A DNA stretch of 64,000 nucleotides. Origin: Bacteroidaceae bacterium (GTDB lineage Bacteria > Bacteroidota > Bacteroidia > Bacteroidales > Bacteroidaceae). The translations under genes and the position numbers were made by a program. The stretch is from positions 1-64,000 of the forward strand of contig JAFTYI010000031.1 of NCBI GenBank assembly GCA_017464815.1, in the 5' to 3' direction. How positions within the stretch are numbered: the stretch's first letter is position 1; each line of letters opens with the position of its first letter. The notes beneath the pieces are model-generated. The model ran no database searches. It worked only from the letters and a program-made list of their open reading frames with translations, and was not told the DNA's origin. Of this stretch, positions 25,717-35,670 are shown in pieces.

Positions 25717-25802
25717 CGGAAAGCGGAAGAAAGGTGCGTATTTATCCCTTGTGCTCCTTTTGCTAATGATGTTTATACGGAAGTTATTTTTTGTTGAAGA
25801 TG

Positions 25803-25833
25803 TTGTCTTTCTTGCCAAAAAGTGCGATATTTG
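25803..25833 (+). promoter_or_regulatory. fprA promoter
   Basis: -33 TTG (25803-25805), 20-bp spacer, -7 GATATTTG (25826-25833, one mismatch), 27 bp before the ATG at 25861. Confidence 0.6.
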
Positions 25834-25860
25834 CATCCGAAAATCAAAAGCAGAAGCAAT

Positions 25861-27027
25861 ATGATATGTAATGTAACAGAGAAAATCAGATACATCGGTG
25901 TTGACGACACCAATATAGACCTCTTTGAGAGTCAGTACATTGTGCCTAACGGAATTTCCTACAACTCCTACCTGATTACGGACGAGAAGGTGGCCATTAT
26001 GGATACCGTGGATTTGCGTAAGAGCGACGAATGGTGGGACAACCTTGTCACGGCCTTGGAAGGGCGCATACCCGACTACCTGGTCGTTCACCACATGGAG
26101 CCTGACCACGCCGGCAACATGGCTGAAGCACTCCGGAAATACCCCGCGCTGAAGGTGGTGGCCTCTGCCCGTGCCATACAGATGATGCCCCAGTTTTTCG
26201 AGGGCACCGATTTCGAGGGGCGTACCATTGCCGTCAAGGAGGGCGACACCCTCTGTTTGGGCAGTCACACGTTGCAGTTCCTTATGGCTCCCATGGTGCA
26301 TTGGCCGGAAGTGATGGTCAGCTACGATCAGGCGGACAAGGTGGTCTTCTCGGCCGACGGATTCGGCAAGTTCGGCGTCTTGGCGCACGACGAGGAGTGG
26401 GCTTGCGAGGCACGCAGATACTATTTCAACATCTGTGGAAAGTACGGCATGCAGGTGCAGGCATTGCTGAAGAAGCTGGCCACCCTCGACGTGGCTTGCA
26501 TCTGCCCTCTGCATGGCCCCATCCTGAAGGAAAACCTGAGCTACTACATCGGCCTTTACGACACGTGGAGCAAGTACGAAGTGGAGACCGAAGGCATCTT
26601 CATTGCCTACGCCTCCATCCACGGTGGTACGGCTGAAGCTGCCCGCAAGATGGCCGAGATATTGCGTCAGAAGGGGGCACCCAAGGTGTCGGTGGCCGAC
26701 TTGAGCCGCGACGACATGGCCGAAGCCGTAGAAGACGCCTTCCGAATGGGCAAGCTGATTGTGGCTGCAGCCTCCTACGATGCCGACGTGTTCCCGCCCA
26801 TGCACGACTTCCTGCATCACCTCAAACTCAAGGCTTACCAGAAGCGTCGCGTGGGCATCATCGAAAACGGCTCGTGGGCACCCACGGCTGCCAAGGTGAT
26901 GACTGCCATGCTCGAGCAGATGAAGGGGATAGAAATAGTAGGCCCCACCGTCACCATCCGTTCGCGCATGAAGCAGGCCGACCTTCCCGCCATGGAAGCC
27001 TTGGCCGATGCCATGTTGGCGCAGTGA
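25861..27027 (+). CDS. FprA-family diiron flavoprotein (A-type)
   Basis: 388 residues from MICNVTEKIRYIGVDDT; an upstream alternative start lies within the promoter. The N-terminal metallo-beta-lactamase-like domain carries the diiron ligands in VHHMEPDHAGNM and the later H-G-P; the C-terminal flavodoxin-like domain has IAYASIHGGTAEAARKMA, the FMN phosphate loop. Such proteins reduce O2 to water or NO to N2O in anaerobes, protecting against oxidative or nitrosative stress. Likely cytoplasmic and monocistronic; a trp promoter follows. Confidence 0.92.
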   Translation: MICNVTEKIRYIGVDDTNIDLFESQYIVPNGISYNSYLITDEKVAIMDTVDLRKSDEWWDNLVTALEGRIPDYLVVHHMEPDHAGNMAEALRKYPALKVVASARAIQMMPQFFEGTDFEGRTIAVKEGDTLCLGSHTLQFLMAPMVHWPEVMVSYDQADKVVFSADGFGKFGVLAHDEEWACEARRYYFNICGKYGMQVQALLKKLATLDVACICPLHGPILKENLSYYIGLYDTWSKYEVETEGIFIAYASIHGGTAEAARKMAEILRQKGAPKVSVADLSRDDMAEAVEDAFRMGKLIVAAASYDADVFPPMHDFLHHLKLKAYQKRRVGIIENGSWAPTAAKVMTAMLEQMKGIEIVGPTVTIRSRMKQADLPAMEALADAMLAQ

Positions 27028-27145
27028 AGCGGTTCTTGAACGGTTCCTCCCCTTTGTCGGCTTTCTTCATCGTCCTCGGGAGATAGGATTCCGTCAGAAA
27101 ATCAATGAATTTGGGTGTTGGTGTAGAAAAAATAGGGCAAATGTT

Positions 27146-27175
27146 TTGTACAATAAAAAATAACACATAACTTTG
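27146..27175 (+). promoter_or_regulatory. trp operon promoter
   Basis: -33 TTG (27146-27148), 19-bp spacer, -7 TAACTTTG (27168-27175). Transcription from it would begin about 20 nt before the leader peptide ATG at 27202. Confidence 0.8.
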
Positions 27176-27201
27176 CGCCCAGAAAACAAGAAAAAAGACA
27201 A

Positions 27202-27291
27202 ATGAAGACAATGATGGCAAATACATGTTGGTGGCGCTCTTACTACTCCACGAGTCGTAAGGGAAGCAAGCCGTGTATATCCATCTCATAG
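27202..27291 (+). CDS. trpL: tryptophan operon leader peptide
   Basis: A 29-codon reading frame, Met-Lys-Thr-Met-Met-Ala-Asn-Thr-Cys-Trp-Trp-Arg..., ending with TAG at 27289-27291. Trp10-Trp11 are tandem TGG codons; a Ser-Tyr-Tyr follows. It sits between the trp promoter and an intrinsic terminator ahead of trpB. Ribosome stalling at the Trp codons when charged tRNA-Trp is scarce would favour readthrough, as in classical attenuation. The peptide is too short for ordinary gene callers. Confidence 0.85.
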   Translation: MKTMMANTCWWRSYYSTSRKGSKPCISIS

Positions 27292-27334
27292 ATTATACCT
27301 TAATATATAAATATAGGTAAGAGAATTCAAGCAG

Positions 27335-27367
27335 AAGGCCTGTCGTACTTTACGACGGGCCTTTTTT
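27335..27367 (+). terminator. trp attenuator terminator
   Basis: Arms AAGGCCTGTCGTA (27335-27347) and TACGACGGGCCTT (27351-27363), 13 pairs with one G-U, three-base loop, followed by a T run to 27367. It lies 40 bp before trpB and 44 bp after the leader stop. A competing antiterminator pairing with the leader region is expected, but I could not delimit it by eye. Confidence 0.88.
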
Positions 27368-27407
27368 CGTATATCCCGATTCAAGAACTTTTAAACATAG
27401 GAAAAAG

Positions 27408-28583
27408 ATGAAAACGTATCAAGTGAACAACGAAGGCTACTACGGAGAGTTTGGCGGAGCCTACATCCCCGAAATCCTTCACCGGTGTGTAGAGGAACTG
27501 CGGAATGCCTATCTGCAAGTGTTGGAAGACGAGAGTTTCAAACAGGAATATCACCAACTGTTGCGCGATTATGTGGGTCGTCCCTCTCCCCTGTACTTGG
27601 CACACCGGCTGAGCCGGAAGTATGGGTGCCGCATCTACCTGAAGCGGGAAGACCTGAACCATACGGGTGCACACAAAATCAACAACGCCATCGGTCAGGT
27701 GCTCCTGGCCAAGCGGATGGGAAAGACACGCATCATTGCCGAAACGGGGGCCGGACAACACGGAGTGGCCACGGCTACGGTCTGTGCCTTGATGAACATG
27801 CCCTGTCATGTCTATATGGGCAAGACGGATGTAGAGCGCCAACGCGTGAATGTGGAGAAGATGAAGATGCTCGGTGCCACCGTCGTCCCCGTGACATGTG
27901 GAAACATGACGTTGAAAGATGCCACCAACGAAGCTATCCGAGACTGGTGCTGTCATCCGGCAGACACCTATTATGTCATCGGCTCCACCGTCGGTCCCCA
28001 TCCTTATCCCGACATGGTAGCCCGTCTGCAATCGGTCATCAGCGAAGAAATCAAAAAGCAATTGGACCGGCAGGAGGGTCGCGACTATCCCGACTATCTC
28101 ATGGCTTGTGTGGGTGGAGGAAGCAATGCCGCCGGCACCATCTACCATTATATTGATGACGAACGGGTGCAGATAGTCCTGGCTGAAGCCGGAGGGAAAG
28201 GGATTGGCACCGGATTTTCTGCCGCTACCATCCAATTGGGCAAGATGGGAATCATCCATGGAGCCAAGACCCTGGTGATGCAGAATGAAGACGGCCAGAT
28301 AGAAGAACCATACAGCATCTCTGCCGGTTTGGATTATCCGGGTATCGGACCGATGCATGCCCATCTTGCCCGACAGGGGCGGGCACTCGTCTTGGCTGTC
28401 AATGACGACGAAGCCCTCCGTGCCGCCTACGAGCTGACCCGGCTCGAGGGTATCATCCCCGCCCTGGAAAGTGCCCACATATTGGGTGCCCTGGAAAAGA
28501 TGAGTTTCAAACCCGACGATGTGGTGGTGCTGACCGTTTCGGGACGGGGCGACAAGGATATGGAAACTTACTTGAATGTTTAA
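27408..28583 (+). CDS. trpB: tryptophan synthase beta subunit
   Basis: A 391-residue PLP enzyme condensing indole with serine. [20 protein letters not shown] holds the PLP lysine and [13 protein letters not shown] and [15 protein letters not shown] bind substrate and phosphate. It is first in the trpBEGDCFA order, an arrangement used in Bacteroidetes, behind the leader/attenuator. Confidence 0.97.
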   Translation: MKTYQVNNEGYYGEFGGAYIPEILHRCVEELRNAYLQVLEDESFKQEYHQLLRDYVGRPSPLYLAHRLSRKYGCRIYLKREDLNHTGAHKINNAIGQVLLAKRMGKTRIIAETGAGQHGVATATVCALMNMPCHVYMGKTDVERQRVNVEKMKMLGATVVPVTCGNMTLKDATNEAIRDWCCHPADTYYVIGSTVGPHPYPDMVARLQSVISEEIKKQLDRQEGRDYPDYLMACVGGGSNAAGTIYHYIDDERVQIVLAEAGGKGIGTGFSAATIQLGKMGIIHGAKTLVMQNEDGQIEEPYSISAGLDYPGIGPMHAHLARQGRALVLAVNDDEALRAAYELTRLEGIIPALESAHILGALEKMSFKPDDVVVLTVSGRGDKDMETYLNV

Positions 28584-28600
28584 CTCAAATGACCCAAATG

Positions 28601-30001
28601 ATGAAAACTTACAACTACCAAACCCGCTGCAAGACAGTGCTTGGCGACCTGCATACCCCCGTCAGCACCTATCTGAAGGTGCGCGACCTTTTTCCACAAA
28701 GCGCACTCATGGAGAGCTCGGACTATCACGGAAGCGAAAACAACCGCTCGTTCATCGGGCTCGACCCGGTGGCAAGCATCGGCATCAACCATGGTGTAGC
28801 CACCGCCACCTATCCCGATGGTACGACTGAAGAACGGCCCATCGATGACACTTTTCGGGTGGAGGATGCACTGAACAATTTCCTGAGCCGCTTCAACGTG
28901 TCGGGAGAGGGAAGCAACTACTGTGGCCTTTATGGATACACGACTTTCAATGCTGTCCGCTATTTTGAACACATCGACGTGAAGGACAGCCGGGATGCCA
29001 AGAACGATGCCCCCGACATGCTCTATATCCTGTACCGCCACCTGATTGTGTTCAACGACTTCCGCCACGAAATGATGTTGGTGGAAATATTACAGGACAA
29101 AGAGACAAGTCACCTCGACCAGATAGAAAAGGCCGTGAACAACCGTAACTATACCACCTACGATTTTCGGGCCGTAGGCGAAACCACCAGCACGCTGACC
29201 GATGAGGAACACAAAGCAAACATCCGCAAAGGGATAGCCCATTGTCTGAGAGGCGACGTGTTTCAGATTGTGCTTTCCCGTCGGTTCATCCAGCATTATG
29301 AGGGCGACGACTTCAAACTCTATCGTGCCTTGCGGAGCATCAACCCCTCGCCCTATCTGTTTTACTTCGACTTCGGAGGTTTCCGCATCTTCGGCTCTTC
29401 GCCCGAGACCCATTGCAAGATAGAGGACGGACGGGCCACCATCGACCCGATAGCCGGAACCACCCGGCGTACGGGCAACAAGGCAGAGGATGCCCGACTG
29501 ACCGCAGCCCTCTTGAACGATCCGAAAGAGAATGCCGAACATGTGATGCTTGTCGATTTGGCACGCAACGACCTCAGCCGGAATTGCCACGGGGTGGAGG
29601 TGGAGTTTTACAAAGAGCCCCAGTACTACAGCCACGTCATCCATCTGGTCAGCCGGGTCAGTGGAATCCTGGACGAAGGTGCCAATCCTATCAAAACATT
29701 CATCGACACCTTCCCTGCCGGAACACTGAGCGGTGCACCCAAGGTACGTGCCATGCAACTTATCAGCGAGTACGAGCCTCACAGCCGAGGAGCCTACGGA
29801 GGCTGCATCGGGTTCATCGGGCTGAACGGCACGCTGAATCAGGCCATCACCATCCGCACGTTCGTGAGCAGAAACAATGAACTGTGGTTCCAGGCCGGTG
29901 GCGGCATCGTGGCAAAGAGCAACGAGGAGATGGAGCTGCAGGAAGTGAACAACAAACTGGGTGCATTGAAGAAAGCAATCATCCTGGCAGAAAAACTATA
30001 A
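28601..30001 (+). CDS. trpE: anthranilate synthase component I
   Basis: 466 residues from MKTYNYQTRCKTVLGDLHTP; two ATGs lie just upstream (28589 and 28598), so the true start is uncertain by four codons. It makes anthranilate from chorismate with ammonia from TrpG. ALMESSDYHG matches the L-x-E-S-S tryptophan feedback site near the N-terminus, and DPIAGTTRRTG and VDLARNDLSRNC are the chorismate-binding core. TrpG follows after 13 nt. Confidence 0.96.
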   Translation: MKTYNYQTRCKTVLGDLHTPVSTYLKVRDLFPQSALMESSDYHGSENNRSFIGLDPVASIGINHGVATATYPDGTTEERPIDDTFRVEDALNNFLSRFNVSGEGSNYCGLYGYTTFNAVRYFEHIDVKDSRDAKNDAPDMLYILYRHLIVFNDFRHEMMLVEILQDKETSHLDQIEKAVNNRNYTTYDFRAVGETTSTLTDEEHKANIRKGIAHCLRGDVFQIVLSRRFIQHYEGDDFKLYRALRSINPSPYLFYFDFGGFRIFGSSPETHCKIEDGRATIDPIAGTTRRTGNKAEDARLTAALLNDPKENAEHVMLVDLARNDLSRNCHGVEVEFYKEPQYYSHVIHLVSRVSGILDEGANPIKTFIDTFPAGTLSGAPKVRAMQLISEYEPHSRGAYGGCIGFIGLNGTLNQAITIRTFVSRNNELWFQAGGGIVAKSNEEMELQEVNNKLGALKKAIILAEKL

Positions 30002-30014
30002 AGACAAAAAAACA

Positions 30015-30581
30015 ATGAAAACGGTTATTATAGACAATTACGATTCCTTTACCTACAACCTCAGTCATCTGGTGAAGGAAGCCGGAGCGGAAGTGACAGT
30101 CCTCCGCAACGACCGGTTCGTTTTGGAAGAGTTGCGACCTTTTGACAAAATCATCCTCTCGCCGGGGCCGGGCATCCCCTCGGAAGCGGGATTGCTGCTT
30201 GATGTCATCCGGCGGTATGCCGGAAAGAAACCGATACTCGGTGTCTGCTTGGGCGAGCAAGCCATTGGAGAGGTGTTTGGCGGCAGACTCACCAATCTTT
30301 GCGAAGTGTTCCATGGCGTACAGACACCTGTCACTCTAAAAGGGACGGACTATCTGTTTGACGGCTTGCCCGAAACCATCCACGTGGGACGATACCATTC
30401 CTGGGTTGTGGATTCGGAGAGTTTGCCCGCTTGCCTGGAGGTTACCGCCTTGAGTGAGGAGGGGCATATCATGGCCCTCCGTCACAAGGAATATGACATT
30501 CATGGCATCCAGTTTCATCCCGAATCCGTACTGACGCCCGACGGCAAGAAAATGATTGATAACTTCTTAAACAGACAATGA
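30015..30581 (+). CDS. trpG: anthranilate synthase component II (glutamine amidotransferase)
   Basis: A 188-residue class I glutamine amidotransferase. LSPGPGIPSEAG forms the oxyanion region, GVCLGEQAIGEVFGG contains the nucleophilic Cys, and HPESVLTPDG has the catalytic His-Glu. The residue after CLG is Glu where many homologues have His or Gln. It feeds ammonia to TrpE. The next gene, trpD, begins one base after its stop. Confidence 0.95.
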   Translation: MKTVIIDNYDSFTYNLSHLVKEAGAEVTVLRNDRFVLEELRPFDKIILSPGPGIPSEAGLLLDVIRRYAGKKPILGVCLGEQAIGEVFGGRLTNLCEVFHGVQTPVTLKGTDYLFDGLPETIHVGRYHSWVVDSESLPACLEVTALSEEGHIMALRHKEYDIHGIQFHPESVLTPDGKKMIDNFLNRQ

Positions 30582-30582
30582 T

Positions 30583-31578
30583 ATGAAACAGATATTATCC
30601 CGCCTCTTCAACCACGAAGAGCTGACTTCCGAAGAAGCCAGGACATTGTTATTGAATATCACCACCGGACGATACAACGAGACTCAAATCGCTTCCCTGC
30701 TGACCGTCTTCCAGATGCGCGGCATCAAGGTGGATGAGCTGATTGGTTTCCGCGAAGCCTTGCTCAGCACGCGTGTACCTGTAGATTTGTCGGCTTATCG
30801 TCCGATTGACATTGTAGGTACAGGGGGCGACGGAAAAAACACGTTCAACATCTCTACTTGTGCCTGCTTTGTCGTGGCCGGTGCCGGATACAAGGTGGCC
30901 AAACACGGCAACTATGGAGCCACCTCAATCAGTGGTGCCAGCAATGTGATGGAGCAGCACGGTGTAAAGTTCACCAACGAACAGGACAGACTGGTTCAAT
31001 CCATGGAGGCATGTGGCATGGTGTATATGCACGCCCCGCTGTTCAATCCGGCCATGAAGAGTGTAGCCGGTGTGCGTAAGGCATTGCAAGTCCGCACCAT
31101 CTTCAACCTGCTCGGTCCGCTGGTCAATCCGTGCAAGCCTGCCTACCAGCTCTTGGGAGTGGCAGACCTTCCGCAAATGCGGCTATATACCAACGTCTTC
31201 CAACGCTTGGGCATCGGCTTTGCAGTGGTGAACAACCTTGACGGCTACGATGAAATTTCGCTGACCGACCAGTTCAAGGTGATGACCAACCGTTACGAAA
31301 CCATCTACAAGCCATCAGAACTGGGGTTCTCGCTTGCCCGTCAGGAAGAGCTGTCCGGAGGGAACAGTCCCGAAGAAGCTGCCCGAATCTTCGACCGTGT
31401 ACTGATGAACGAAGCTACCCGGGCACAAACGGACTGTGTACTCATCAATGCCTCGTTTGCCATTCAGGCCATAGAGCCGGACAAGTCCATTGAGGAGTGT
31501 GTGGCCGCCTCCCGCGAATCGTTGGAGAGCGGGCGGGCATTGCAGACCTTCAAGAAGTTCATCGAAATAAACAGTTGA
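30583..31578 (+). CDS. trpD: anthranilate phosphoribosyltransferase
   Basis: A 331-residue enzyme transferring phosphoribose to anthranilate. DIVGTGGDGKNTFNISTCAC (PRPP-binding GTGGD) and KVAKHGNYGATSISGASNVM are the family's substrate loops. Separate from trpG, not fused as in enterobacteria. trpC follows after 3 nt. Confidence 0.96.
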   Translation: MKQILSRLFNHEELTSEEARTLLLNITTGRYNETQIASLLTVFQMRGIKVDELIGFREALLSTRVPVDLSAYRPIDIVGTGGDGKNTFNISTCACFVVAGAGYKVAKHGNYGATSISGASNVMEQHGVKFTNEQDRLVQSMEACGMVYMHAPLFNPAMKSVAGVRKALQVRTIFNLLGPLVNPCKPAYQLLGVADLPQMRLYTNVFQRLGIGFAVVNNLDGYDEISLTDQFKVMTNRYETIYKPSELGFSLARQEELSGGNSPEEAARIFDRVLMNEATRAQTDCVLINASFAIQAIEPDKSIEECVAASRESLESGRALQTFKKFIEINS

Positions 31579-31581
31579 GCC

Positions 31582-32367
31582 ATGAAAGATATATTGGAAG
31601 AAATCATCGCCCACAAGCGAATGGAAGTGGCCCGCCAGAAAGAGGCGGTTGACGTAAGACAACTCATCCGCCTTTGTGACCCGGCGGCTCCTGCCGTCAG
31701 TATGAAGAGGGCATTGGCAACGTCCCCTACAGGAATCATAGCCGAGTTCAAACGCCGCTCTCCCTCAAAGGGCTGGATAAAGGAACACGGAGATGCCGGA
31801 GTCATTCCGCCCGGCTATGAACAAGCCGGGGCTTCTGCTCTCTCCATCCTGACGGACAAACCGTTCTTCGGCGGCTCGTTGGACGACATCCGTACCGTAC
31901 GCCCGTTGGTGAAACTTCCCATCCTCCGAAAGGATTTCATCATCGACGAATACCAGCTGTATCAATCCAAAGCCGTCGGAGCCAATGCCATATTGCTCAT
32001 TGCTGCTTGCCTCCGTACAGATGAATGCAGCGCTTTAGCAGCCAAGGCACACGACCTTGGCCTGGAAGTGTTGCTGGAGATACATAGCGAAACGGAACTG
32101 GATTATATCTGTCCACACATTGATATGGTAGGCGTAAACAACCGCAACCTCGGCACGTTTCATACGGATGTGGAAAATTCCTTCCGCATGGCAGAGCTTC
32201 TCCCGAAGGGGATGCTTAAAATATCGGAAAGCGGTATCTCCCAGGCCTCGACCATCAAGACTCTTCGGGAAGTCGGATTCAGAGGATTCCTCATCGGCGA
32301 AACCTTTATGAAGACAGAAGAGCCGGACAAAGCCCTACGCGAACTAATCAACGGTGTGCTATGTTAG
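31582..32367 (+). CDS. trpC: indole-3-glycerol phosphate synthase
   Basis: A 261-residue TIM barrel. FKRRSPSKGWI, LRKDFIIDEYQ and VGVNNRNLGTF are the phosphate and catalytic loops and SESGI the phosphate clamp. Not fused with trpF. Its end overlaps the trpF start by 7 nt. Confidence 0.96.
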   Translation: MKDILEEIIAHKRMEVARQKEAVDVRQLIRLCDPAAPAVSMKRALATSPTGIIAEFKRRSPSKGWIKEHGDAGVIPPGYEQAGASALSILTDKPFFGGSLDDIRTVRPLVKLPILRKDFIIDEYQLYQSKAVGANAILLIAACLRTDECSALAAKAHDLGLEVLLEIHSETELDYICPHIDMVGVNNRNLGTFHTDVENSFRMAELLPKGMLKISESGISQASTIKTLREVGFRGFLIGETFMKTEEPDKALRELINGVLC

Positions 32368-32978
32368 TCAAAGTATGTGGTATGCGTGAAGCCGAAAACA
32401 TTCACGCCATCGAATCGTTGAAGATTGACTTCATGGGATTCATCTTCTATCCGAAGTCGCCTCGCTATGTGAAGGAAAAGCCCGACTATCTGCCCGTACA
32501 TTGTCAACGGGTGGGTGTCTTTGTCAATGCTTCAAAGGCTGAAATTCTAAATCGCACCAAAGATTTCGACTTGGACTTCGTACAGCTTCATGGGGACGAA
32601 TCTCCTGAGCAATGTGCTGCATTGAAAGCCGAAGGGCTGCAAGTTATCAAGGCCTTTCCCATCGGTCAGGACTACGACTGGAAAAACACCTGTATATATA
32701 AAGGTGTAGCCGACTACTTTCTTTTCGATACGGCTTGCCCAAGCTATGGCGGCTCCGGCAGACGGTTCGATTGGAAAATCCTAAAAGATTACTCCGACGA
32801 CACGCCTTTCCTGCTGAGTGGAGGCATCCGCCCCGAAAGGCTGAACGATGTGCTTGCCTTTCATCATCCCATGCTGGCAGGCATCGACCTCAACAGCGGA
32901 TTCGAGACCTCGCCGGGCATGAAGGATGTGAGCCTATTAAACGAATTTGTCAATAACCTAAAAAAAGAATCATTATGA
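32361..32978 (+). CDS. trpF: phosphoribosylanthranilate isomerase
   Basis: A 205-residue TIM barrel with KVCGMRE (catalytic Cys near residue 6), GFIFYPKSPRYV, VQLHGDE and LSGGIRPE. Overlaps trpC by 7 nt and trpA by 4 nt, so the three are translationally coupled. Confidence 0.96.
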   Translation: MLVKVCGMREAENIHAIESLKIDFMGFIFYPKSPRYVKEKPDYLPVHCQRVGVFVNASKAEILNRTKDFDLDFVQLHGDESPEQCAALKAEGLQVIKAFPIGQDYDWKNTCIYKGVADYFLFDTACPSYGGSGRRFDWKILKDYSDDTPFLLSGGIRPERLNDVLAFHHPMLAGIDLNSGFETSPGMKDVSLLNEFVNNLKKESL

Positions 32979-33751
32979 ACCGGATAAACCAACTTTTCAG
33001 TGAGAAGAAAGAGCACATTCTTTCCATCTATTTTTGTGCCGGACACCCGACCCTCGAGAGCACCGTGCCCATCATTCAGACCCTTGAAGCCAAAGGCATC
33101 GACATGGTAGAGATAGGCATCCCATTCAGTGACCCGATGGCCGACGGCCCTGTCATCCAACAGGCCGCTACCCAAGCCTTGCGCAACGGCATGTCGCTCC
33201 GCACGCTGTTCTCCCAATTGGAAGACATCCGCCGTACAGTCAGCATTCCCCTTATCCTCATGGGATATCTCAATCCCATCATGCAGTTCGGGTTTGAAGC
33301 GTTCTGCCAAAGATGCAACGAAGTGGGAGTCGATGGAGTTATCATTCCCGACCTTCCCTTCAAGGATTACGTGGAGGCATACAAGCCCATAGCCGACAAA
33401 TATGACATCAAAGTCATTATGCTCATCACGCCCGAGACATCAGAAGAACGTATCCGTGAAATAGACGCACACACCGACGGTTTTATCTACATGGTGTCGA
33501 GTGCGGCCATTACGGGAGCACAAAAAGACTTCGACGGACAGAAGCAAGCCTATTTCCGCCGCATTGCGGCCATGAACCTGCGGCATCCCCGCATGATAGG
33601 TTTCGGCATCAGCAACCGCCAGACGCTGGAAGCCGCTACCGCCCATGCATCGGGGGCCATCATCGGGAGTAAGTTCGTCAGCTTGCTGAATGAAGCGGCA
33701 GGCAATATTTCCGCCGCCATAGAGAAACTGTTGGAGTCTTTGGAAAATTGA
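32975..33751 (+). CDS. trpA: tryptophan synthase alpha subunit
   Basis: A 258-residue TIM barrel that splits indoleglycerol phosphate. EIGIPFSDPMADGPVIQQA carries the catalytic Glu and Asp; GVIIPDLPF is the second conserved loop. It ends the operon and is followed at once by a strong terminator. Its partner trpB is at the other end of the operon. Confidence 0.96.
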   Translation: MNRINQLFSEKKEHILSIYFCAGHPTLESTVPIIQTLEAKGIDMVEIGIPFSDPMADGPVIQQAATQALRNGMSLRTLFSQLEDIRRTVSIPLILMGYLNPIMQFGFEAFCQRCNEVGVDGVIIPDLPFKDYVEAYKPIADKYDIKVIMLITPETSEERIREIDAHTDGFIYMVSSAAITGAQKDFDGQKQAYFRRIAAMNLRHPRMIGFGISNRQTLEAATAHASGAIIGSKFVSLLNEAAGNISAAIEKLLESLEN

Positions 33752-33759
33752 AAAGGAAT

Positions 33760-33814
33760 GAGGAGGCAGTCAAAAAAAAGAATATATTCAATCTTTTTTT
33801 TTGACTGCCTCCTC
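33760..33814. terminator. bidirectional terminator between trpA and the response regulator
   Basis: About 22-bp arms, GAGGAGGCAGTC plus an A run (33760-33781) and a T run plus GACTGCCTCCTC (33792-33814). The A/T part gives a T tail on either strand, serving two convergent genes. Confidence 0.9.
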
Positions 33815-33838
33815 AGGACTTCTTGCGGACAGAAGGTT

Positions 33839-34486
33839 TCAGATGTAGTACTCCATCATCTCTACCAACCCGGCACGCAGTGCAAACTTTGTAGCCTCGT
33901 AGATATTGTTCACCTCCAGTTTGCGGAAGATGTTCTTCTTGTGGGTGATGATGGTATGGATGCTCGACACGCGGATGGCGGCAATTTCCTTCACCGTCTT
34001 TCCGCGGGCGATAAGGCGCAACACCTCCAGCTCTGTGGCCGTGAGGTCGGTCGGCACATCCCGTCGGTACGGATTGGAGGCCAACATGTTGGCAATCTGG
34101 TGGCAGAGGTAGCGTTCGCCACGTAGCGAGCACCGCAGTGCCGCCACAATCTCATCGCCCGCACACTCCTTGAGCAGGACACCGATGTTTCGTTCCATCA
34201 CGACCTGACGAATGAAGCTCTCGCTCAGTTCGTGCGAGAAGAGCAGCCACCGGCTCCTTGGGTAACGACGGGCAATGACCAGCACATCCTCCACCCCGTT
34301 GAGGTCGAAGAGTGTATAGTCGAGCACCACTACGGGAGCACTGCCGATCTCCCTACTCAGTTCTGCCAGCAGTTCGCGCTTGTTGCTTGCCCGACTGACA
34401 GAGGCCCCGACCGTAAGGTGTGAGACATAGTGCTCCACCCCCGCACGGGTTATGTCCTGATTGTCGGCTAAGATAAATGATTCCAT
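33839..34486 (-). CDS. LuxR/NarL-type response regulator
   Basis: 215 residues from MESFILADNQDITRAG. The receiver domain has the acidic N-terminal Asp pair and VVVLDYTLFDLNGVEDVL with the likely phosphorylated Asp; the C-terminal HTH reads LTATELEVLRLIARGKTVKE and later VSSIHTIITHKKNIFRKL. No histidine kinase is adjacent. It lies 15 nt after cysK on the same strand, so it may be cotranscribed with it. Confidence 0.88.
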   Translation of the reverse strand: MESFILADNQDITRAGVEHYVSHLTVGASVSRASNKRELLAELSREIGSAPVVVLDYTLFDLNGVEDVLVIARRYPRSRWLLFSHELSESFIRQVVMERNIGVLLKECAGDEIVAALRCSLRGERYLCHQIANMLASNPYRRDVPTDLTATELEVLRLIARGKTVKEIAAIRVSSIHTIITHKKNIFRKLEVNNIYEATKFALRAGLVEMMEYYI

Positions 34487-34501
34487 CTGCTGCAACGTAA
34501 A

Positions 34502-35449
34502 TTACACGGGATACTCTTCAAAGGCATAGAGCACCGTGGAGAGATACCGTTCACCCGTGTCGGGCAACAGGGCCACAATGGTCTTTCCTGCATTCTCCTC
34601 CAGTTTGGCCAATTGCAGGGCGGCATGGAATGCAGCTCCCGAAGAGATGCCCACTAACAAGCCCTCGCTACGTGCCAGAAGGCGCGAAGCGCGGATGGCA
34701 TCGTCGTCTTTGACAGGGATGATGGCATCTGCCGCACCGGGGTGAAAATTCTTGGGCACGAAGCCTGCACCGATGCCCTGTATCTTGTGCGGACCGGGAT
34801 TGCCCCCGCTCAGTACGGGCGAATTTTCAGGTTCTACGGCCACTGCCTTGATGGCAGGATTGTGGCTCTTCAGCCCTTCAGCCGTACCGCTCAGCGTACC
34901 TCCTGTGCCTACTCCTGCTACAAAGATGTCCACCTTCCCGTCAGTGTCGCGCCATATCTCCTCGGCCGTGGTGCGGACGTGTACGGCAGGGTTTGCCGGG
35001 TTTTCAAACTGCTGCAGGATGATGCTTCCCGGGGTCTCCTCCTTCAGCTCGTTGGCCCGTCGGATGGCTCCCTTCATTCCTTCGCTTCCCGGGGTCAGCA
35101 CAAGGGTTGCACCAAGTGCTTTCAACAGGTTTTGGCGCTCGATGCTCATCGTCTCGGGCATGGTCAGGACAAGGCGATAGCCTTTCACAGAGGCGACCCA
35201 TGCCAATCCGATGCCGGTGTTGCCGCTTGTCGGCTCGATGATGACAGCACCGGGTTTCAGCAACCCCTTGGCTTCGGCACTCTCTATCATGGCCAGCGCG
35301 ATGCGGTCTTTCACACTGCCGCCCGGATTGAAATATTCGATTTTAACTACGAGGCGTGCTTTCAGCCCTTCAGCTTTCTCAATGTTCGTAACCTCCAAGA
35401 GAGGCGTGTTCCCGATGAGGGAAGTCAGATTTTGATGAATCTTTGCCAT
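34502..35449 (-). CDS. cysK: cysteine synthase A (O-acetylserine sulfhydrylase)
   Basis: 315 residues from [20 protein letters not shown]; the start matches the promoter at 35477-35507. PLP-binding Lys47 lies in [22 protein letters not shown] and [19 protein letters not shown] are the substrate and phosphate loops. It makes cysteine from O-acetylserine and sulfide. It is divergent from the second, variant synthase that opens the encapsulin operon, so this is the housekeeping copy by sequence. Confidence 0.95.
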   Translation of the reverse strand: MAKIHQNLTSLIGNTPLLEVTNIEKAEGLKARLVVKIEYFNPGGSVKDRIALAMIESAEAKGLLKPGAVIIEPTSGNTGIGLAWVASVKGYRLVLTMPETMSIERQNLLKALGATLVLTPGSEGMKGAIRRANELKEETPGSIILQQFENPANPAVHVRTTAEEIWRDTDGKVDIFVAGVGTGGTLSGTAEGLKSHNPAIKAVAVEPENSPVLSGGNPGPHKIQGIGAGFVPKNFHPGAADAIIPVKDDDAIRASRLLARSEGLLVGISSGAAFHAALQLAKLEENAGKTIVALLPDTGERYLSTVLYAFEEYPV

Positions 35450-35476
35450 AATTCCATTCACGATTAAAATTTTTTG

Positions 35477-35507
35477 CAAAGGTACGCCCCTTTCGTGGGA
35501 CGGACAA
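35477..35507 (-). promoter_or_regulatory. cysK promoter
   Basis: Minus strand: -33 TTG (35505-35507), 20-bp spacer, -7 TACCTTTG (35477-35484). Confidence 0.8.
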
Positions 35508-35670
35508 TACCGCGAGTGTGGTATTTTCCAAAAAAGCATGTTTTTAGCCTCATTTTTGCAATAAATTACATTTGGGAAAGCTTCCAATCAAAAATCAATA
35601 AATAAAATTCGTGCGCGCGTACTTTATACTATTCTTGATACATATTGCTTTCCTAGTTATCCAGAGAGTT

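Noticed and set aside
27028-27407. T-box or TRAP control of the trp operon
   Set aside because: A leader peptide with tandem Trp codons is present; I see no T-box motif or GAG/TAG repeat series.
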